Assembly: GCF_027270735.1 (NCBI RefSeq)
Contig: NZ_JAPWIJ010000007.1
Coordinates: 62,001-126,000, forward strand
Direction of reading: 5' to 3'
From: Rhodococcus ruber
Lineage (GTDB): Bacteria; Actinomycetota; Actinomycetes; Mycobacteriales; Mycobacteriaceae
Length of the DNA: 64,000 nt
Below, in pieces: positions 28,147 through 37,816 of the stretch (positions are counted from its first letter, which is position 1; every line of letters begins with the position of its first letter). Both the position numbers and the translations under genes were made by a program. The notes under the pieces were generated by a model. The model ran no database searches, was not told the origin of the DNA, and saw nothing but the letters and a program-made list of their open reading frames with translations.

Positions 28147-29388
28147 ATGCATTCTTGGTCCAGCCCGGAGATCCCGACAATCCCAGGACAGGGTCCAGCG
28201 CTTCGATTGTTCGACACCGCCGACCGCCAGGTCCGTCCCGTCACCCCGGGTTCGACCGCCCGCATGTACGTCTGCGGCATCACCCCGTACGACGCCACCC
28301 ATCTGGGACACGCAGCGACCTATCTGACGTTCGACCTGATCAACCGGTTGTGGCGGGATGCCGGTGTCGACGTGCACTACGTGCAGAACGTCACCGATGT
28401 CGATGATCCGCTGTTCGAGCGTGCCGATCGCGACGGGGAGGACTGGCGCGACCTGGGGGCGCGCGAGATCGAGCTCTTCCGCGCCGACATGGAAGCACTG
28501 CGAGTGATCCCTCCGCGCGACTACATCGGGGCCGTCGAGTCCGTCGACGAGGTCGTCGACCTGGTGGAGAAGTTGGTTGCGTCCGGTGCCGCCTACGTCG
28601 TCGACGACGCCGAGTACCCCGACGTGTACTTCCGCGCCGACGCCACCGAGCAATTCGGCTACGAGTCCGGGTACGACCGCCCCAAGATGGACACGTTCTT
28701 CGCCGAGCGCGGTGGCGATCCCGATCGCGCAGGCAAGCGAGATTCACTCGATGCATTGTTGTGGCGCGCGGTGCGTCCCGGCGAACCGTCGTGGCCGTCG
28801 CCCTGGGGCCCCGGCCGACCGGGGTGGCACATCGAGTGCGCGGCAATCGCACTCAATCGAATCGGAACCGGCTTCGACATCCAGGGCGGCGGAAGCGATC
28901 TCATCTTCCCGCACCACGAATTCTCTGCGGCCCACGCCGAGGCCGCGACCGGCGATCCCCGCTTCGCCCGCCACTACGTGCACACGGGAATGATCGGGCT
29001 GGACGGCGAGAAGATGTCCAAGAGCCGCGGCAACCTCGTGTTCGTCTCCAAGCTCCGCGCCGAGAACGTCGATCCGGCCGCTGTGCGTCTCGGCCTGTTG
29101 GCGGGTCACTACCGGCAGGATCGACCGTGGTCCGACGAGGTTCTCGAACGGGCACACACTCGACTCGCGCTGTGGCGTCGGGCAGCGGCGCTCGAGGCGG
29201 CGGCGTCGGCCGACGACGTCGTCAATCGGCTCCGCCAGCACCTGGCCGACGACCTCGACACACCCAAGGCCCTCGATGCTCTCGACGCGTGGGCAAGTTT
29301 TGCAGTCGAGCGGGGTGGATCGGATGCAGGCGCACCCGGTGCCTTCGCCGATGCCGTCGACGCGCTGCTCGGAGTGCCGCTGCGTTAG
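28147..29388 (+). CDS. mshC: Cysteine:GlcN-Ins ligase (mycothiol biosynthesis)
   Basis: A 413-residue ATP-dependent ligase that joins L-cysteine to glucosaminyl-inositol, the third enzymic step of mycothiol synthesis. It is a cysteinyl-tRNA-synthetase paralogue: the zinc Cys43 in [24 protein letters not shown] start, the HIGH-like [21 protein letters not shown] with zinc-binding His residues, and KMSKS at 289-293. It lacks the tRNA-binding C-terminal domain of CysS, and its N-terminus and length match MshC. The ATG at 28147 fits a leaderless transcript. Its stop codon overlaps that of the convergent jetD by bases. Confidence 0.95.
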   Translation: MHSWSSPEIPTIPGQGPALRLFDTADRQVRPVTPGSTARMYVCGITPYDATHLGHAATYLTFDLINRLWRDAGVDVHYVQNVTDVDDPLFERADRDGEDWRDLGAREIELFRADMEALRVIPPRDYIGAVESVDEVVDLVEKLVASGAAYVVDDAEYPDVYFRADATEQFGYESGYDRPKMDTFFAERGGDPDRAGKRDSLDALLWRAVRPGEPSWPSPWGPGRPGWHIECAAIALNRIGTGFDIQGGGSDLIFPHHEFSAAHAEAATGDPRFARHYVHTGMIGLDGEKMSKSRGNLVFVSKLRAENVDPAAVRLGLLAGHYRQDRPWSDEVLERAHTRLALWRRAAALEAAASADDVVNRLRQHLADDLDTPKALDALDAWASFAVERGGSDAGAPGAFADAVDALLGVPLR

Positions 29389-30656
29389 TTCGTTGGCCCC
29401 AGGCGTAGATCCGCCAGCAGATCCGGGATCAGGCGCTCTTCCATGACCGCTCGACCCGAATCGCGAAGTGCGGCAGACAGTTCCGGATCCCAGGGGCTGT
29501 CCGTGGGATGTCCCTTCAGTGGTTCCGAATTGCGCGCATCCAGTGCACGGCGGTAGGAGTCGACGTCCATCCGCCACGGTGACGCGCCGTATCGATCCAC
29601 GGCTCGCTTCACCATGTGCAGTCCGGCCCAGTCGAAGTCGGCACGCCACTCGATGGCGGTGTCGGGAGCGCGCGACGCCAACAGCCGATGCACCGCGGCC
29701 GAGGGCTGGCCGTCGGTGCAGATCAAGCTCGAGCTGTTCGAGCCGAGAGTTCGGGCTGCAGCAGCGAGCACAGCGATGTTCTCGCAGACGAACACTGTCG
29801 ACGAGCTGTTGGTGAGCGGGCCACGCGCGAGCATGTCCACGGTGACGGGAAAAGGCACGCCCTCGTCCGCTGCGTCGTTGAGCCAACGAGCCACGGTGTG
29901 GTTCTCGGCGACGCGGTAGCCGAGAACCAGAACCCGACTCGACAGTGCGTCGACCGACACCCCGGCCGTTTCCCACAGCGCCCTGATGCCCACCGGGTCG
30001 ACGGGTCGAGGTACGTTCTCGCGCAACGACAGTGCGTCGAGGACGAGCTTCGCAGCTCCTCCGCCCGCGAGGGTCTTGGCATCACCGGTGGCCAGTTCCG
30101 CCAGCTCGGTGAGCGACATCCCGTCCACCGGAAGCAGAGCCAGGACCTGCGTTGCCACCGCGAGTGCATCGACGGCGACGCGGCCGCCGAGCGTGCCGTC
30201 CTGATTGAGCAACGATGCGATCCAATACTCGATCCACTCGCGATCGGTACCACCGCCGAGTACCTCCCTGGCTCGATTCAGCGCGTCGGACCGCACCTGA
30301 GCCTTGTCCGCGGCGATGCGCTTCTTGTCCTGCAACGGGGCCTGCTCACTGAGAGTGTCGATCAACCCGGCACCACCGTTGAGCGGATGGCTCAGCCACG
30401 CGTCGAACCGACCGAGGTCGAGTTTGGTGCTCCGCGCCCGAGAATGCAGACTGGAGTTGGACCGAGAGATGGCGCTGCACAGACGCCACAGCTCCGGGGC
30501 ATCGCTCAGATCGACGGTGATGTTGCCACCGACCCGAAGCCAGTTGGACTCCAGCTTCTTTCGCGCAGCATCCAGCAACGCAGACAATTCCGCGCTGCCC
30601 CGCCATTCGCCGTTACCGCTCAAACTCCAGCCCGCCTTCGGTTCGGGTCGGCACAC
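29385..30656 (-). CDS. jetD: Wadjet nuclease JetD (TIGR02679, DUF3323/DUF2399)
   Basis: A 423-residue component of a type II Wadjet system, the DNA-cleaving subunit. The C-terminal TOPRIM-like domain is recognisable: Glu292 in [10 protein letters not shown], and Asp340 and Asp342 in [13 protein letters not shown], followed by [17 protein letters not shown]. The N-terminal half is the helical DUF3323-type arm. By analogy with studied Wadjet nucleases it would cut small circular DNA once the SMC complex has extruded it. The GTG at 30656 overlaps jetC by 44 bases; a TTG at 30623 is an alternative. The stop codon overlaps that of convergent mshC. Confidence 0.88.
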   Translation of the reverse strand: MCRPEPKAGWSLSGNGEWRGSAELSALLDAARKKLESNWLRVGGNITVDLSDAPELWRLCSAISRSNSSLHSRARSTKLDLGRFDAWLSHPLNGGAGLIDTLSEQAPLQDKKRIAADKAQVRSDALNRAREVLGGGTDREWIEYWIASLLNQDGTLGGRVAVDALAVATQVLALLPVDGMSLTELAELATGDAKTLAGGGAAKLVLDALSLRENVPRPVDPVGIRALWETAGVSVDALSSRVLVLGYRVAENHTVARWLNDAADEGVPFPVTVDMLARGPLTNSSSTVFVCENIAVLAAAARTLGSNSSSLICTDGQPSAAVHRLLASRAPDTAIEWRADFDWAGLHMVKRAVDRYGASPWRMDVDSYRRALDARNSEPLKGHPTDSPWDPELSAALRDSGRAVMEERLIPDLLADLRLGPTN

Positions 30657-33600
30657 GGCGCGTCAACGGTGATCCGAGTGCGGCCGCGAGGTCGGTGCCG
30701 TCGTGTTCGGCGAACAGTTCGCCGTTCTCCCACACCAGAAGCGCAGCACTGACGGTGTTCTCGGCCGTCGAATGCGCCAGGTCGTAGTGCGCGCAACCGG
30801 GGACGTCCGCGTAGGTGATCCACAGGTCGTAGCCGGTCATGAACAGGTCGAGGTCGAATTGCACACTCAGGCCCAACAATTCGCTGCGGCCGTTGTCGTC
30901 GACACCGGCGAACGCCTCGTCGAGAGCGAGCAGACGAGGGGAGTGCGGATCGGCTGACGAGAGCATCACGTGCGCTGCCGCGAACAGCGGCAAGTGCAGC
31001 GACACCGACTGTTCACCGCCGGAGAGCGCACTGTGCCGGGCGACGGTGAGGCGATCCTCGTTGCCGTCCCCACTGATGAGCGTGAAGGCAAACACACGCC
31101 AACGGCGATAGTCCAAAGTCGCAGAAAGGATCTCGGGGTACGACCGTTCCGGATGTGCTGCGCGGGCAATCCTGATCTCCGACGCGAAGTGGGCGCGCAT
31201 CGCAGCCAGGTCGTCCTGGTTCAGCGCCGAGGCATCGCGGTCCAGCAGTTTGGACACTGCCCGCGCCCCGTCGTCGAGGTTGTCCGCGAGCACCCAGTGC
31301 ACGCCGATCGTGTTGCCCGAGGACATCCGGCGTTGCTTCATCTCGGCAGACATCTGTGCGATCAGCTCGCGGGCGTCGACGGTGCGCTCGTGGATCTGCT
31401 GCGCCAGACCGGTCAGCAGGGCATCCTCGAGAATGCGTCGCTCCTGCTCGGTCAGCAGCAGTTCCTGGTCGGCCCTGGCCGAACCGATTCGGTCGGCGAA
31501 GTCTCCTACCGACGAATAGCCCTGCTCGTCCTGCACGCGTACCACCGTCAAACCGTCCGGCGCATCCCACTGCAAACGGTAGTCCTGACCCGATGCCGCC
31601 AGTTGCGAGTCGAACTCCTGCAGCGCACTCGTCAGCGCCGTTCGGGTCGACTTTCGGCTCGAGTCACTCACTTTCACCGACGCCGTCGCCGCATCGAGTG
31701 CCGAGTGCAACGCGCTCACCACCGGCGGAAGTACCGGAACCTCGTCGTCCGGACCGTCGGCCTGCTGAACTCGATACAGGATCTGTTCGACCGTCAACCA
31801 TGCCGAGTCACTGGCGGGCCAGGCATATGTCTCGTGAACGCCGAGGATGGCAAGCAGATCCTTGCGGGCGTACGGTGCCAGCCGCACCGCATCGGTCAGG
31901 GTTTCGGTGACGGCGGCGCGCAGGCCTTCGAGTGCCGTGTTGCAGGCACCCTCGGCCTTGCCGATCGCTTCGCCTGCTTCCTTGTCCGCTTTTCGGGCTG
32001 CACGCTGCTCGACGCGGCATTTCTCGATGCGTTCGCGTGCGTTCTCGAGATCGGTGTCGATCTGTTCTGCGGTAGCACCGAGCTTCTCGCTCAGCAGCTC
32101 GAGGCGTTGCACCTGTTGCCGGTAGTTCTCGTCGGCTATCGCGGCTTCCTCGGCGAGCTCCTCGGCCAGACCGGTTGCTTCCTCGAGGCGGTTGATGGCT
32201 TCGCGGGCCCGCTCGCTCTCGCGCGTGTGGTCGCTGCGCCTGCGGATGACCACGGCGCCCTGATGCTCGAAATGGCGAATCGCTGCGGCAAGGGCATCGA
32301 CATCGCGTCCGATGTGCGGGGTCCGATGGGCGACGGCGACGGTGCGCAGTTGCTTCTCCTTCGCGGACAGATCCGCGATCGCCTGATCGAATTCGCGGTC
32401 GGCGGCTACGGAACCATCCTTCGAGGTGCGCAGCGCTCCAGCGGCGGCCGTGACGGCGCGTTGTGCCTTCACGATGGACGAGACACGGGGGAGCTGTTTG
32501 GCGGCCGCACCCAGAGCCTGCACCAGCTCGCGGGCCGCCAGCTCGTCGGCCGTCGCGGTCTCGAGTGCGGCCGTTGCAGTATCGATCGCGCCGCCGAGTT
32601 CGGTGATGCGTTGCTCGCGCCGGCGGGCCCGTGCCGTCGCACCGATGTACTCGGCATCCGGTTTCGTGTGGCGACCCTGCTGCACACCCTGCCAGTACCG
32701 ACCGTCGACGCCTATCGAGATGGATCTGCCCGAATGATCGTTCCGATCCTGTTCCAACGCAACCGAATTCAGGACGTCGAGGATACGCGATTCCAGGACG
32801 GCGGTTCCGGGCTCGGGTTCCAGGACGGACGCCAACGTCGCACCGGACGGCCTCGCAGCCCCCGGTAGCGGCGACAGATACTGCTCCGAGTCGGCGTCGC
32901 CGGGGAAATCTGCCGTCGGGTGAATCCAGCCGTCGAGCAGATTGGCGGCCTGCAGTGCGGATTCGATCCCCGCCGCGTCGGCAGGGGACACCGCGTCGGC
33001 AAACCGAACCAGCTGCCACAGCGGTGCGCCCGAGATATCTGCACGGCTGCCGGTCCGCGCAGCGAACGGCGGCGGGGCGTCGTCGTGTTCGGCTCGAACC
33101 AGGGACAGTTCGTCGCGCAGCGCTGTCAGTTCGGCCGAGCGCGTGGCCACGTCGACGCGTGCCTGTGCCTGACGAGCACGAATTGCGTCGATACCGTCTG
33201 CGGTCTGCTCGGCGAGCACCGATTCCAGGCTCGGGGCGTCGTCGTCGCCGATGCCCGCCAAGGCCGCGTCGAGGGCCTCGAACACGGCGGAGGTGATGCC
33301 CGCGGAGGAGTACAGCGACGAGTTGTTCGACCACCAGGCCCGCAGTCCCGAAGCGAACTGCGCCTTCTCCAGATCAACGGTCGCCTCGGCCTCGGTGACC
33401 GCTGCTGTCGCTGCCTCCAGCAAGTCGCGCGCCTTCGTCGCGGCCTTCTCCGCGCGAGCACGTTCCGTGGACGCCTTCTCGACGGTTGCGAGCGCCTCAC
33501 GAACCGCGCGTACGTCACCGTCCCGCTCCTCGGCGTGCCCGCGAAGAGCGGTACTGATCTGATCACTGCGAGCCGTACCCGGCAGCGGTGTCCACACGAT

Positions 33601-34797
33601 GCTCGCGTCCTCGGCCGCAGTCTGCAGCTCTTCCTCCGCGCGGGTCACCCCGGCGACGGAATCCCGGAGTGCGGCGTCCGCCCGAGCGGCCTCGGCGGTG
33701 CGCTGTTCCAGTTCTGCTTGCGCCTTGCGTGCGCGGTCGGCCTGCTGCGCCGTCGACACTTCCAGCTTTGCAGCAGATTCGGCCAGGTCGTCCAGTTGCT
33801 GCTTGCCCTCGTACGCGCTCGAGCGCTGCAGTGTTTCGCGGTCTGCGACGGCCTGATCCAGTGCGCGCTCGGCCTCGTCGAATCGAGTTTCGGCTGCCGC
33901 CCGCTCCACCAGTCGACGATCCTTCAGCGCAGACGCCGCGAAGTGTGCAGTGGTCGCGTGGGTTACGGTCTCGAGCCGGCGCGAGACTTGCTCGACATCC
34001 GAACGAGTTTGCACCCGAAGGTATTTGGAATAGACCGACACGAAGTTCCTGGCTGCCTGGTCGGCTTGAGCCAGCCCTTCCAGCGCACGTCCCACTTCCT
34101 CCATGTCACTGAAGGATCGTGCCGCCTCCAGCACCAGTTGCTCGTCGAGAGGACGCAGACCATCGGTCAGCGCCTGGGACAGTCCCTTCGGATCGAGATT
34201 CTTGGCCAACTGCGGACGGCGAAGTGTCAGAATCAGATTGATCAACTGGTCGTAGCGTTGCGCGCCGAGCCCGAACATCCGGGCATCGATCGCGGCACGG
34301 TAGTCGACAGGTCGATCGGTGATGGCATCGCTGCCCAGTTGTTCGGCCAGCTGCTTCTTCGTCAACGGTCGGTCGTCGGAGCCCAACAACGAGAAGTCGA
34401 CGCCCACTCGGCCGTCGGCCACGAAGTACCAGCGGGTCACCTTGTCGTTCTGACGGCTGGCCCGCATGCCGATGCCGACGGTCACCGATTCGGGGTCCTC
34501 GCGCGAGCCGCGGCCGAACTCCATCCACACGTACGAGTGAGCGCTTTCCTGCCCTCGGTAGAGCAGGTTGGACTTCATGGTTCGCTCTTCACCGGCGAAC
34601 GGATTGAGTCGGCGCGGTTCGATGCGCCCGTCGAGGACGAAGGGAAACAGTACCTCCAGCGCTTTGGTCTTGCCGGATCCGTTGGGCCCACGCAGCACCA
34701 GGCGACCGTCGGCGAAGGAGAACTCCTGATCGCGGTAGTCCCACAGGTTGACGATCCCTGCTCGTGTCGGCCGAAAACGTGTCGAGTGTGCGGTCAT
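30613..34797 (-). CDS. jetC: Wadjet SMC-like ATPase JetC (TIGR02680, EptC/MukB-like)
   Basis: A 1394-residue SMC-type motor. The N-terminal head has Walker A GPNGSGKT at 37-44, and the C-terminal head has the ABC signature LSGGEQ at about 1258-1263 and Walker B LLALDEAF at about 1289-1296. Between them are long coiled coils rich in Ala, Glu and Arg flanking a hinge-like region near residues 560-740 (PLWQLVRFADAVSPADAAG). The family loop-extrudes DNA and recognises small circular plasmids. The ATG at 34797 is 4 bases after the jetB stop. It is related to EptC of Mycobacterium smegmatis, which limits plasmid maintenance. Confidence 0.93.
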   Translation of the reverse strand: MTAHSTRFRPTRAGIVNLWDYRDQEFSFADGRLVLRGPNGSGKTKALEVLFPFVLDGRIEPRRLNPFAGEERTMKSNLLYRGQESAHSYVWMEFGRGSREDPESVTVGIGMRASRQNDKVTRWYFVADGRVGVDFSLLGSDDRPLTKKQLAEQLGSDAITDRPVDYRAAIDARMFGLGAQRYDQLINLILTLRRPQLAKNLDPKGLSQALTDGLRPLDEQLVLEAARSFSDMEEVGRALEGLAQADQAARNFVSVYSKYLRVQTRSDVEQVSRRLETVTHATTAHFAASALKDRRLVERAAAETRFDEAERALDQAVADRETLQRSSAYEGKQQLDDLAESAAKLEVSTAQQADRARKAQAELEQRTAEAARADAALRDSVAGVTRAEEELQTAAEDASIVWTPLPGTARSDQISTALRGHAEERDGDVRAVREALATVEKASTERARAEKAATKARDLLEAATAAVTEAEATVDLEKAQFASGLRAWWSNNSSLYSSAGITSAVFEALDAALAGIGDDDAPSLESVLAEQTADGIDAIRARQAQARVDVATRSAELTALRDELSLVRAEHDDAPPPFAARTGSRADISGAPLWQLVRFADAVSPADAAGIESALQAANLLDGWIHPTADFPGDADSEQYLSPLPGAARPSGATLASVLEPEPGTAVLESRILDVLNSVALEQDRNDHSGRSISIGVDGRYWQGVQQGRHTKPDAEYIGATARARRREQRITELGGAIDTATAALETATADELAARELVQALGAAAKQLPRVSSIVKAQRAVTAAAGALRTSKDGSVAADREFDQAIADLSAKEKQLRTVAVAHRTPHIGRDVDALAAAIRHFEHQGAVVIRRRSDHTRESERAREAINRLEEATGLAEELAEEAAIADENYRQQVQRLELLSEKLGATAEQIDTDLENARERIEKCRVEQRAARKADKEAGEAIGKAEGACNTALEGLRAAVTETLTDAVRLAPYARKDLLAILGVHETYAWPASDSAWLTVEQILYRVQQADGPDDEVPVLPPVVSALHSALDAATASVKVSDSSRKSTRTALTSALQEFDSQLAASGQDYRLQWDAPDGLTVVRVQDEQGYSSVGDFADRIGSARADQELLLTEQERRILEDALLTGLAQQIHERTVDARELIAQMSAEMKQRRMSSGNTIGVHWVLADNLDDGARAVSKLLDRDASALNQDDLAAMRAHFASEIRIARAAHPERSYPEILSATLDYRRWRVFAFTLISGDGNEDRLTVARHSALSGGEQSVSLHLPLFAAAHVMLSSADPHSPRLLALDEAFAGVDDNGRSELLGLSVQFDLDLFMTGYDLWITYADVPGCAHYDLAHSTAENTVSAALLVWENGELFAEHDGTDLAAALGSPLTRRVPTRTEGGLEFER

Positions 34798-34801
34798 CTA
34801 C

Positions 34802-36220
34802 TCAAGCCTCTACTTCGGATGGATCGGTGCTGGGGGATTGTCCGTTGCCGAACAGTGAGTCCTGCGGGGTCCGATCACGCACGCTGACCATCACGTCTCG
34901 GTAGCGCGCGATCACCGGCAGTACCAGTGCGCCGCCGGACACGCAGTGCACCAAGCGAAGTCGATGCAGTAGTGCCAGTGCACGCAGCCGCAGGCCGTCC
35001 CGATCGCTTTGCCACTGAGCAGCGAAGGTGCGGCCGAAACGTTCGACGAGATCATCGACGACCGTGGTCAACCAACTGTCCTCGATCAACGGATACAGCT
35101 TCTTCTCGTCCACACTGTCGAATGTCGTTGCATCGGAACCGAACCCGAACTCGGCGAGATCACCGAAGATCCCGCCGTCGGGAATGGCACTGTCCACCTG
35201 CTCGATCAGGGCGTCACCGTCGGGTAGGGGGTAGGTCGCCAGCGCGGGCGCATCCGGATCGATCACCCGGTCCGAGATCTCGCCGGCGATCAACAACGCG
35301 ACCTGGGCAATGGTTCCGGTGCTGGGGAAGCGGTGGTCCGACAGCCGACCCGAGGTGTCGATGAGTGCCACCCCCTCGGAACGGCGCTCGGCAACGAGAC
35401 CGGTCAGCAACTCGACGTCGGCAACAGTGCGCGACGCGGCCAGGGCAGTGCGGCCGTCCGGGTCGAGATCGTCGAGGTAGACGACCGGTTGCTGGACCAA
35501 CGCTCGGCGTACTGCACGTAGCGTTTCCTTCGGGTCTGCTTCGCGCCCGGAGTCGGTCTGGATCCCGAGCTCGGAATCCTCGGGATCCAACGGGGCATCC
35601 GCACCCGCCAGTAATCCACGGATCGATCGCAGATGCTGCACGGCGCGAGGCGGCCGGAACAGAGCGACGACGACAGGCCGGTCGATGTCGTAGAGGGCCT
35701 CGCCTGCGGACGGATTGTTCGCCCAACCGGTGGCGTCACCATCGGCCAATGCGATCGCACCGCGGGTCGCAAGCCAGCCGATCGCGTCGACGAATGCGTC
35801 TCGGTCGCTGGCTCGGTCGGTCGTCAGCTCCACTCCGTCTACTTGACTTGCTTCTGCCGCAACATGATCGGCAAGCTCGGAGAGGGTGATCTGGTTGCCC
35901 GCCCGGCCGAGGGCCGCCAGTGCCAGTGCCAGATACGCGTATCTGCGTCGGTCGAAGATTCGGTCGGTGGCTGTTCGGGCGGGTTGGCTGTCGTCGAGCC
36001 GATCGATCACCGGGTACAGACGTGCCGTGGTCTCGGTGACCTCGAGGCGATATCCGAACAGTTCGAGCAGGTCCTCGCGTAACTCGGTGGCCCATCTGCG
36101 CAGCAGAGGCAGCGCAATCCTATCGGGATACGTCGTGGTCACCAGGTGATTCGACAGCGCGACCCGGGCGGCCCGCTGGTAGGAATCCAGTGCGAGGGTA
36201 GAGATTTCGCGAGCTCTCAT
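34802..36220 (-). CDS. jetB: Wadjet protein JetB (TIGR02678, DUF2398; MukE-like)
   Basis: A 472-residue winged-helix accessory subunit of the type II Wadjet complex. Typical family segments are ISTLALDSYQRAARVALSNHLVTTTYPD at the N-terminus, RRRYAYLALALAALGRAGNQITLSELADHV, and KKLYPLIEDSWLTTVVDDLVERFGRTFAAQW near the C-terminus. In MukBEF-like complexes this subunit bridges the kleisin and the SMC heads. Its ATG overlaps the jetA stop by 4 bases. Confidence 0.88.
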   Translation of the reverse strand: MRAREISTLALDSYQRAARVALSNHLVTTTYPDRIALPLLRRWATELREDLLELFGYRLEVTETTARLYPVIDRLDDSQPARTATDRIFDRRRYAYLALALAALGRAGNQITLSELADHVAAEASQVDGVELTTDRASDRDAFVDAIGWLATRGAIALADGDATGWANNPSAGEALYDIDRPVVVALFRPPRAVQHLRSIRGLLAGADAPLDPEDSELGIQTDSGREADPKETLRAVRRALVQQPVVYLDDLDPDGRTALAASRTVADVELLTGLVAERRSEGVALIDTSGRLSDHRFPSTGTIAQVALLIAGEISDRVIDPDAPALATYPLPDGDALIEQVDSAIPDGGIFGDLAEFGFGSDATTFDSVDEKKLYPLIEDSWLTTVVDDLVERFGRTFAAQWQSDRDGLRLRALALLHRLRLVHCVSGGALVLPVIARYRDVMVSVRDRTPQDSLFGNGQSPSTDPSEVEA

Positions 36221-37740
36221 CGGCGAGCGACCTCACTGACATCGAGAGACAGGCGGTCCAGATGCAGTCGGCCCCGGCTGGTCCGCACGATCGTCGAACG
36301 GTCGCTGTCGCTCAGCGTCAAGCGCACGCCGCTGTCCGATCCGGACGAGTCGGAGGTTCGTCCACTCACCCGTACCCGCGCCGTGAGTGCAGCGTTCAGC
36401 AGGCTCAACAGCACCTCGGTTTCCTGCTCGTTCAGAATTCGGTCGTGGATTCCGGCCGACGCAAGCGACTGCGCTGCGGCACTGCGTGATCGCTGCGCGT
36501 CGAGTTGCTGCTCCCGAAGCCGTCTGATGCCGCCGTCGTTGCGCTGCACCCGACCCGGAACGCCGGGGGTCGGGGTGCGTCCGGTCTCGGCCAGGGTGCG
36601 GGAAATCTCGACCGGTGGAGCCTCCCACCACGATCGGGACGTGGAGATGATGTCGGCATCGGGATGCACTATCGACAGGTGTCTGGGCCTGCCGAGACCG
36701 AACACGGCGTGGAACAGGGCGTGCGCGCTGTCCTCGGTAGGCGTGGCAGCGAACCAGCCGGCCAGATGCCGCAGTTGGCTTTCCCTGCTCACGCCACCCC
36801 TGCGGGTCTCGGTGACGCGGCGTAGGAGGGACAGCACGGCGGCAATCGCGCTCATCGTGCCTTCGCGGAGTCGCTCGGACTCGCTGAGTTCGGACTCCGC
36901 CGCGACGAACCAGTGCGAGAGACCGGCCCAGCGGTCGGTCCAGTCGGCTCGTCGTTCGTCGACGGAGAGAAATACTCGTTCGTCGCTGATCGCAGCGCGC
37001 TCGACGAGCTCCTCGATGCCGGTGCTCTCGACGAGCGCGATGGCCTCCGCCAGTTTCGGTGCGTAGCGGGTGAGATCCGAGCTGAACTCGCGCATGTGCG
37101 TCAGCAACGCATCCTTGTGGACCAGAAACGACTCGGGAGTGATCTCGGTGGTGCGCACCAGATCGCCCAGCACCAAGTAGAAATGTGCGGCGCGGGTCGC
37201 CATCTCCGACAGCGTCGAATCGAGTCTGCTCAGCTTGCGGTAGATGCGATCGCCGTCGGCCTGACGGTTCGCCTCGGCCAGCTCGTGCATGTCGGCCAGC
37301 AGCTCGGGCAACACCAGCCGGGACAACGAGGCGTCGTCCAGGCGGGCACCGAGCACGTCCTCGACCGCGCGGTACGCCTTGTAGCCGGCCTGGCCGAACT
37401 GGTAGACGAAGTGACGGTTCCGGTATTCGGCGAGGGTCGCCGCGCGGGTGCCGTCGTAGCTGCGCTCGAGCAGGCCCCAGGCGTGGAGCTGATCGAGGAG
37501 GGGCGCGATGTCGAGGGTGGTGAGCGTGTCGTGTCGCCCGGGGCTGCGGGCGATGAGGTCGGCCACGTCTCCGGAGTGCAGCAGGACGACGTAGTTGGCT
37601 CGTGCGGTGTCGAATGCGCGGAGAACCGCCAGGTACTCGGATCGCTTCTCGGCAACGGCGAACGAGAACAGACCGAGACGGTCCTCCTCCACGAACGCGT
37701 TCGCGGCACCCAGCCGTGCGTCCTCACCTGAATCGCTCAC
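36217..37740 (-). CDS. jetA: Wadjet protein JetA (TIGR02677, DUF2397; kleisin-like)
   Basis: A 507-residue predicted kleisin (MukF-like) of the type II Wadjet system. The N-terminus is LGLFSFAVAEKRSEYLAVLRAFDTA, followed by a winged-helix region (LLDQLHAWGLLERSYDG) and a long helical middle section ending in VLSLLRRVTETRRGGVSRESQLRHLAGWF. It is the first gene of jetABCD. The GTG at 37740 lies 6 bases after a TACCCT -10 box, so the operon transcript is predicted to be leaderless. The nitrite reductase operon ends 76 bases upstream. Confidence 0.88.
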   Translation of the reverse strand: MSDSGEDARLGAANAFVEEDRLGLFSFAVAEKRSEYLAVLRAFDTARANYVVLLHSGDVADLIARSPGRHDTLTTLDIAPLLDQLHAWGLLERSYDGTRAATLAEYRNRHFVYQFGQAGYKAYRAVEDVLGARLDDASLSRLVLPELLADMHELAEANRQADGDRIYRKLSRLDSTLSEMATRAAHFYLVLGDLVRTTEITPESFLVHKDALLTHMREFSSDLTRYAPKLAEAIALVESTGIEELVERAAISDERVFLSVDERRADWTDRWAGLSHWFVAAESELSESERLREGTMSAIAAVLSLLRRVTETRRGGVSRESQLRHLAGWFAATPTEDSAHALFHAVFGLGRPRHLSIVHPDADIISTSRSWWEAPPVEISRTLAETGRTPTPGVPGRVQRNDGGIRRLREQQLDAQRSRSAAAQSLASAGIHDRILNEQETEVLLSLLNAALTARVRVSGRTSDSSGSDSGVRLTLSDSDRSTIVRTSRGRLHLDRLSLDVSEVARR

Positions 37741-37752
37741 TGGAACAGGGTA
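37741..37752 (-). promoter_or_regulatory. -10 element of the jetABCD operon, leaderless start
   Basis: TACCCT (37752-37747, minus strand) ends 6 bases before the GTG of jetA. No clear -35 box, so basal activity may be low. Confidence 0.4.
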
Positions 37753-37774
37753 GGGGGTAGGAGTGGAGCCTGCG

Positions 37775-37805
37775 GAACGACCCTGGCCACGGGTCTCGGT
37801 CGTTC
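37775..37805 (-). terminator. Inverted repeat between nirD and jetA
   Basis: GAACGACC and GGTCGTTC form a perfect 8-base stem with a 15-base loop just after the nirD stop. No T run follows, so termination would be partial or Rho-assisted; it marks the end of the nir operon. Confidence 0.4.
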
Positions 37806-37816
37806 AACCGTGCCGG

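Noticed and set aside
28147..29388. Cysteinyl-tRNA synthetase (cysS)
   Set aside because: The catalytic core is shared, but the short C-terminus, the N-terminal sequence and the neighbours identify the mycothiol ligase mshC.
30613..34797. Chromosomal condensin (smc or mukB) rather than defence
   Set aside because: The order DUF2397-DUF2398-SMC-like-TOPRIM nuclease is specific to Wadjet/Ept systems; housekeeping SMC sits with ftsY and has no nuclease partner.
37741..37816. Attachment site or mobile-element boundary between nir and jet operons
   Set aside because: Only an 8-base inverted repeat typical of a terminator is present; there is no matching repeat near 29388 and no recombinase gene.
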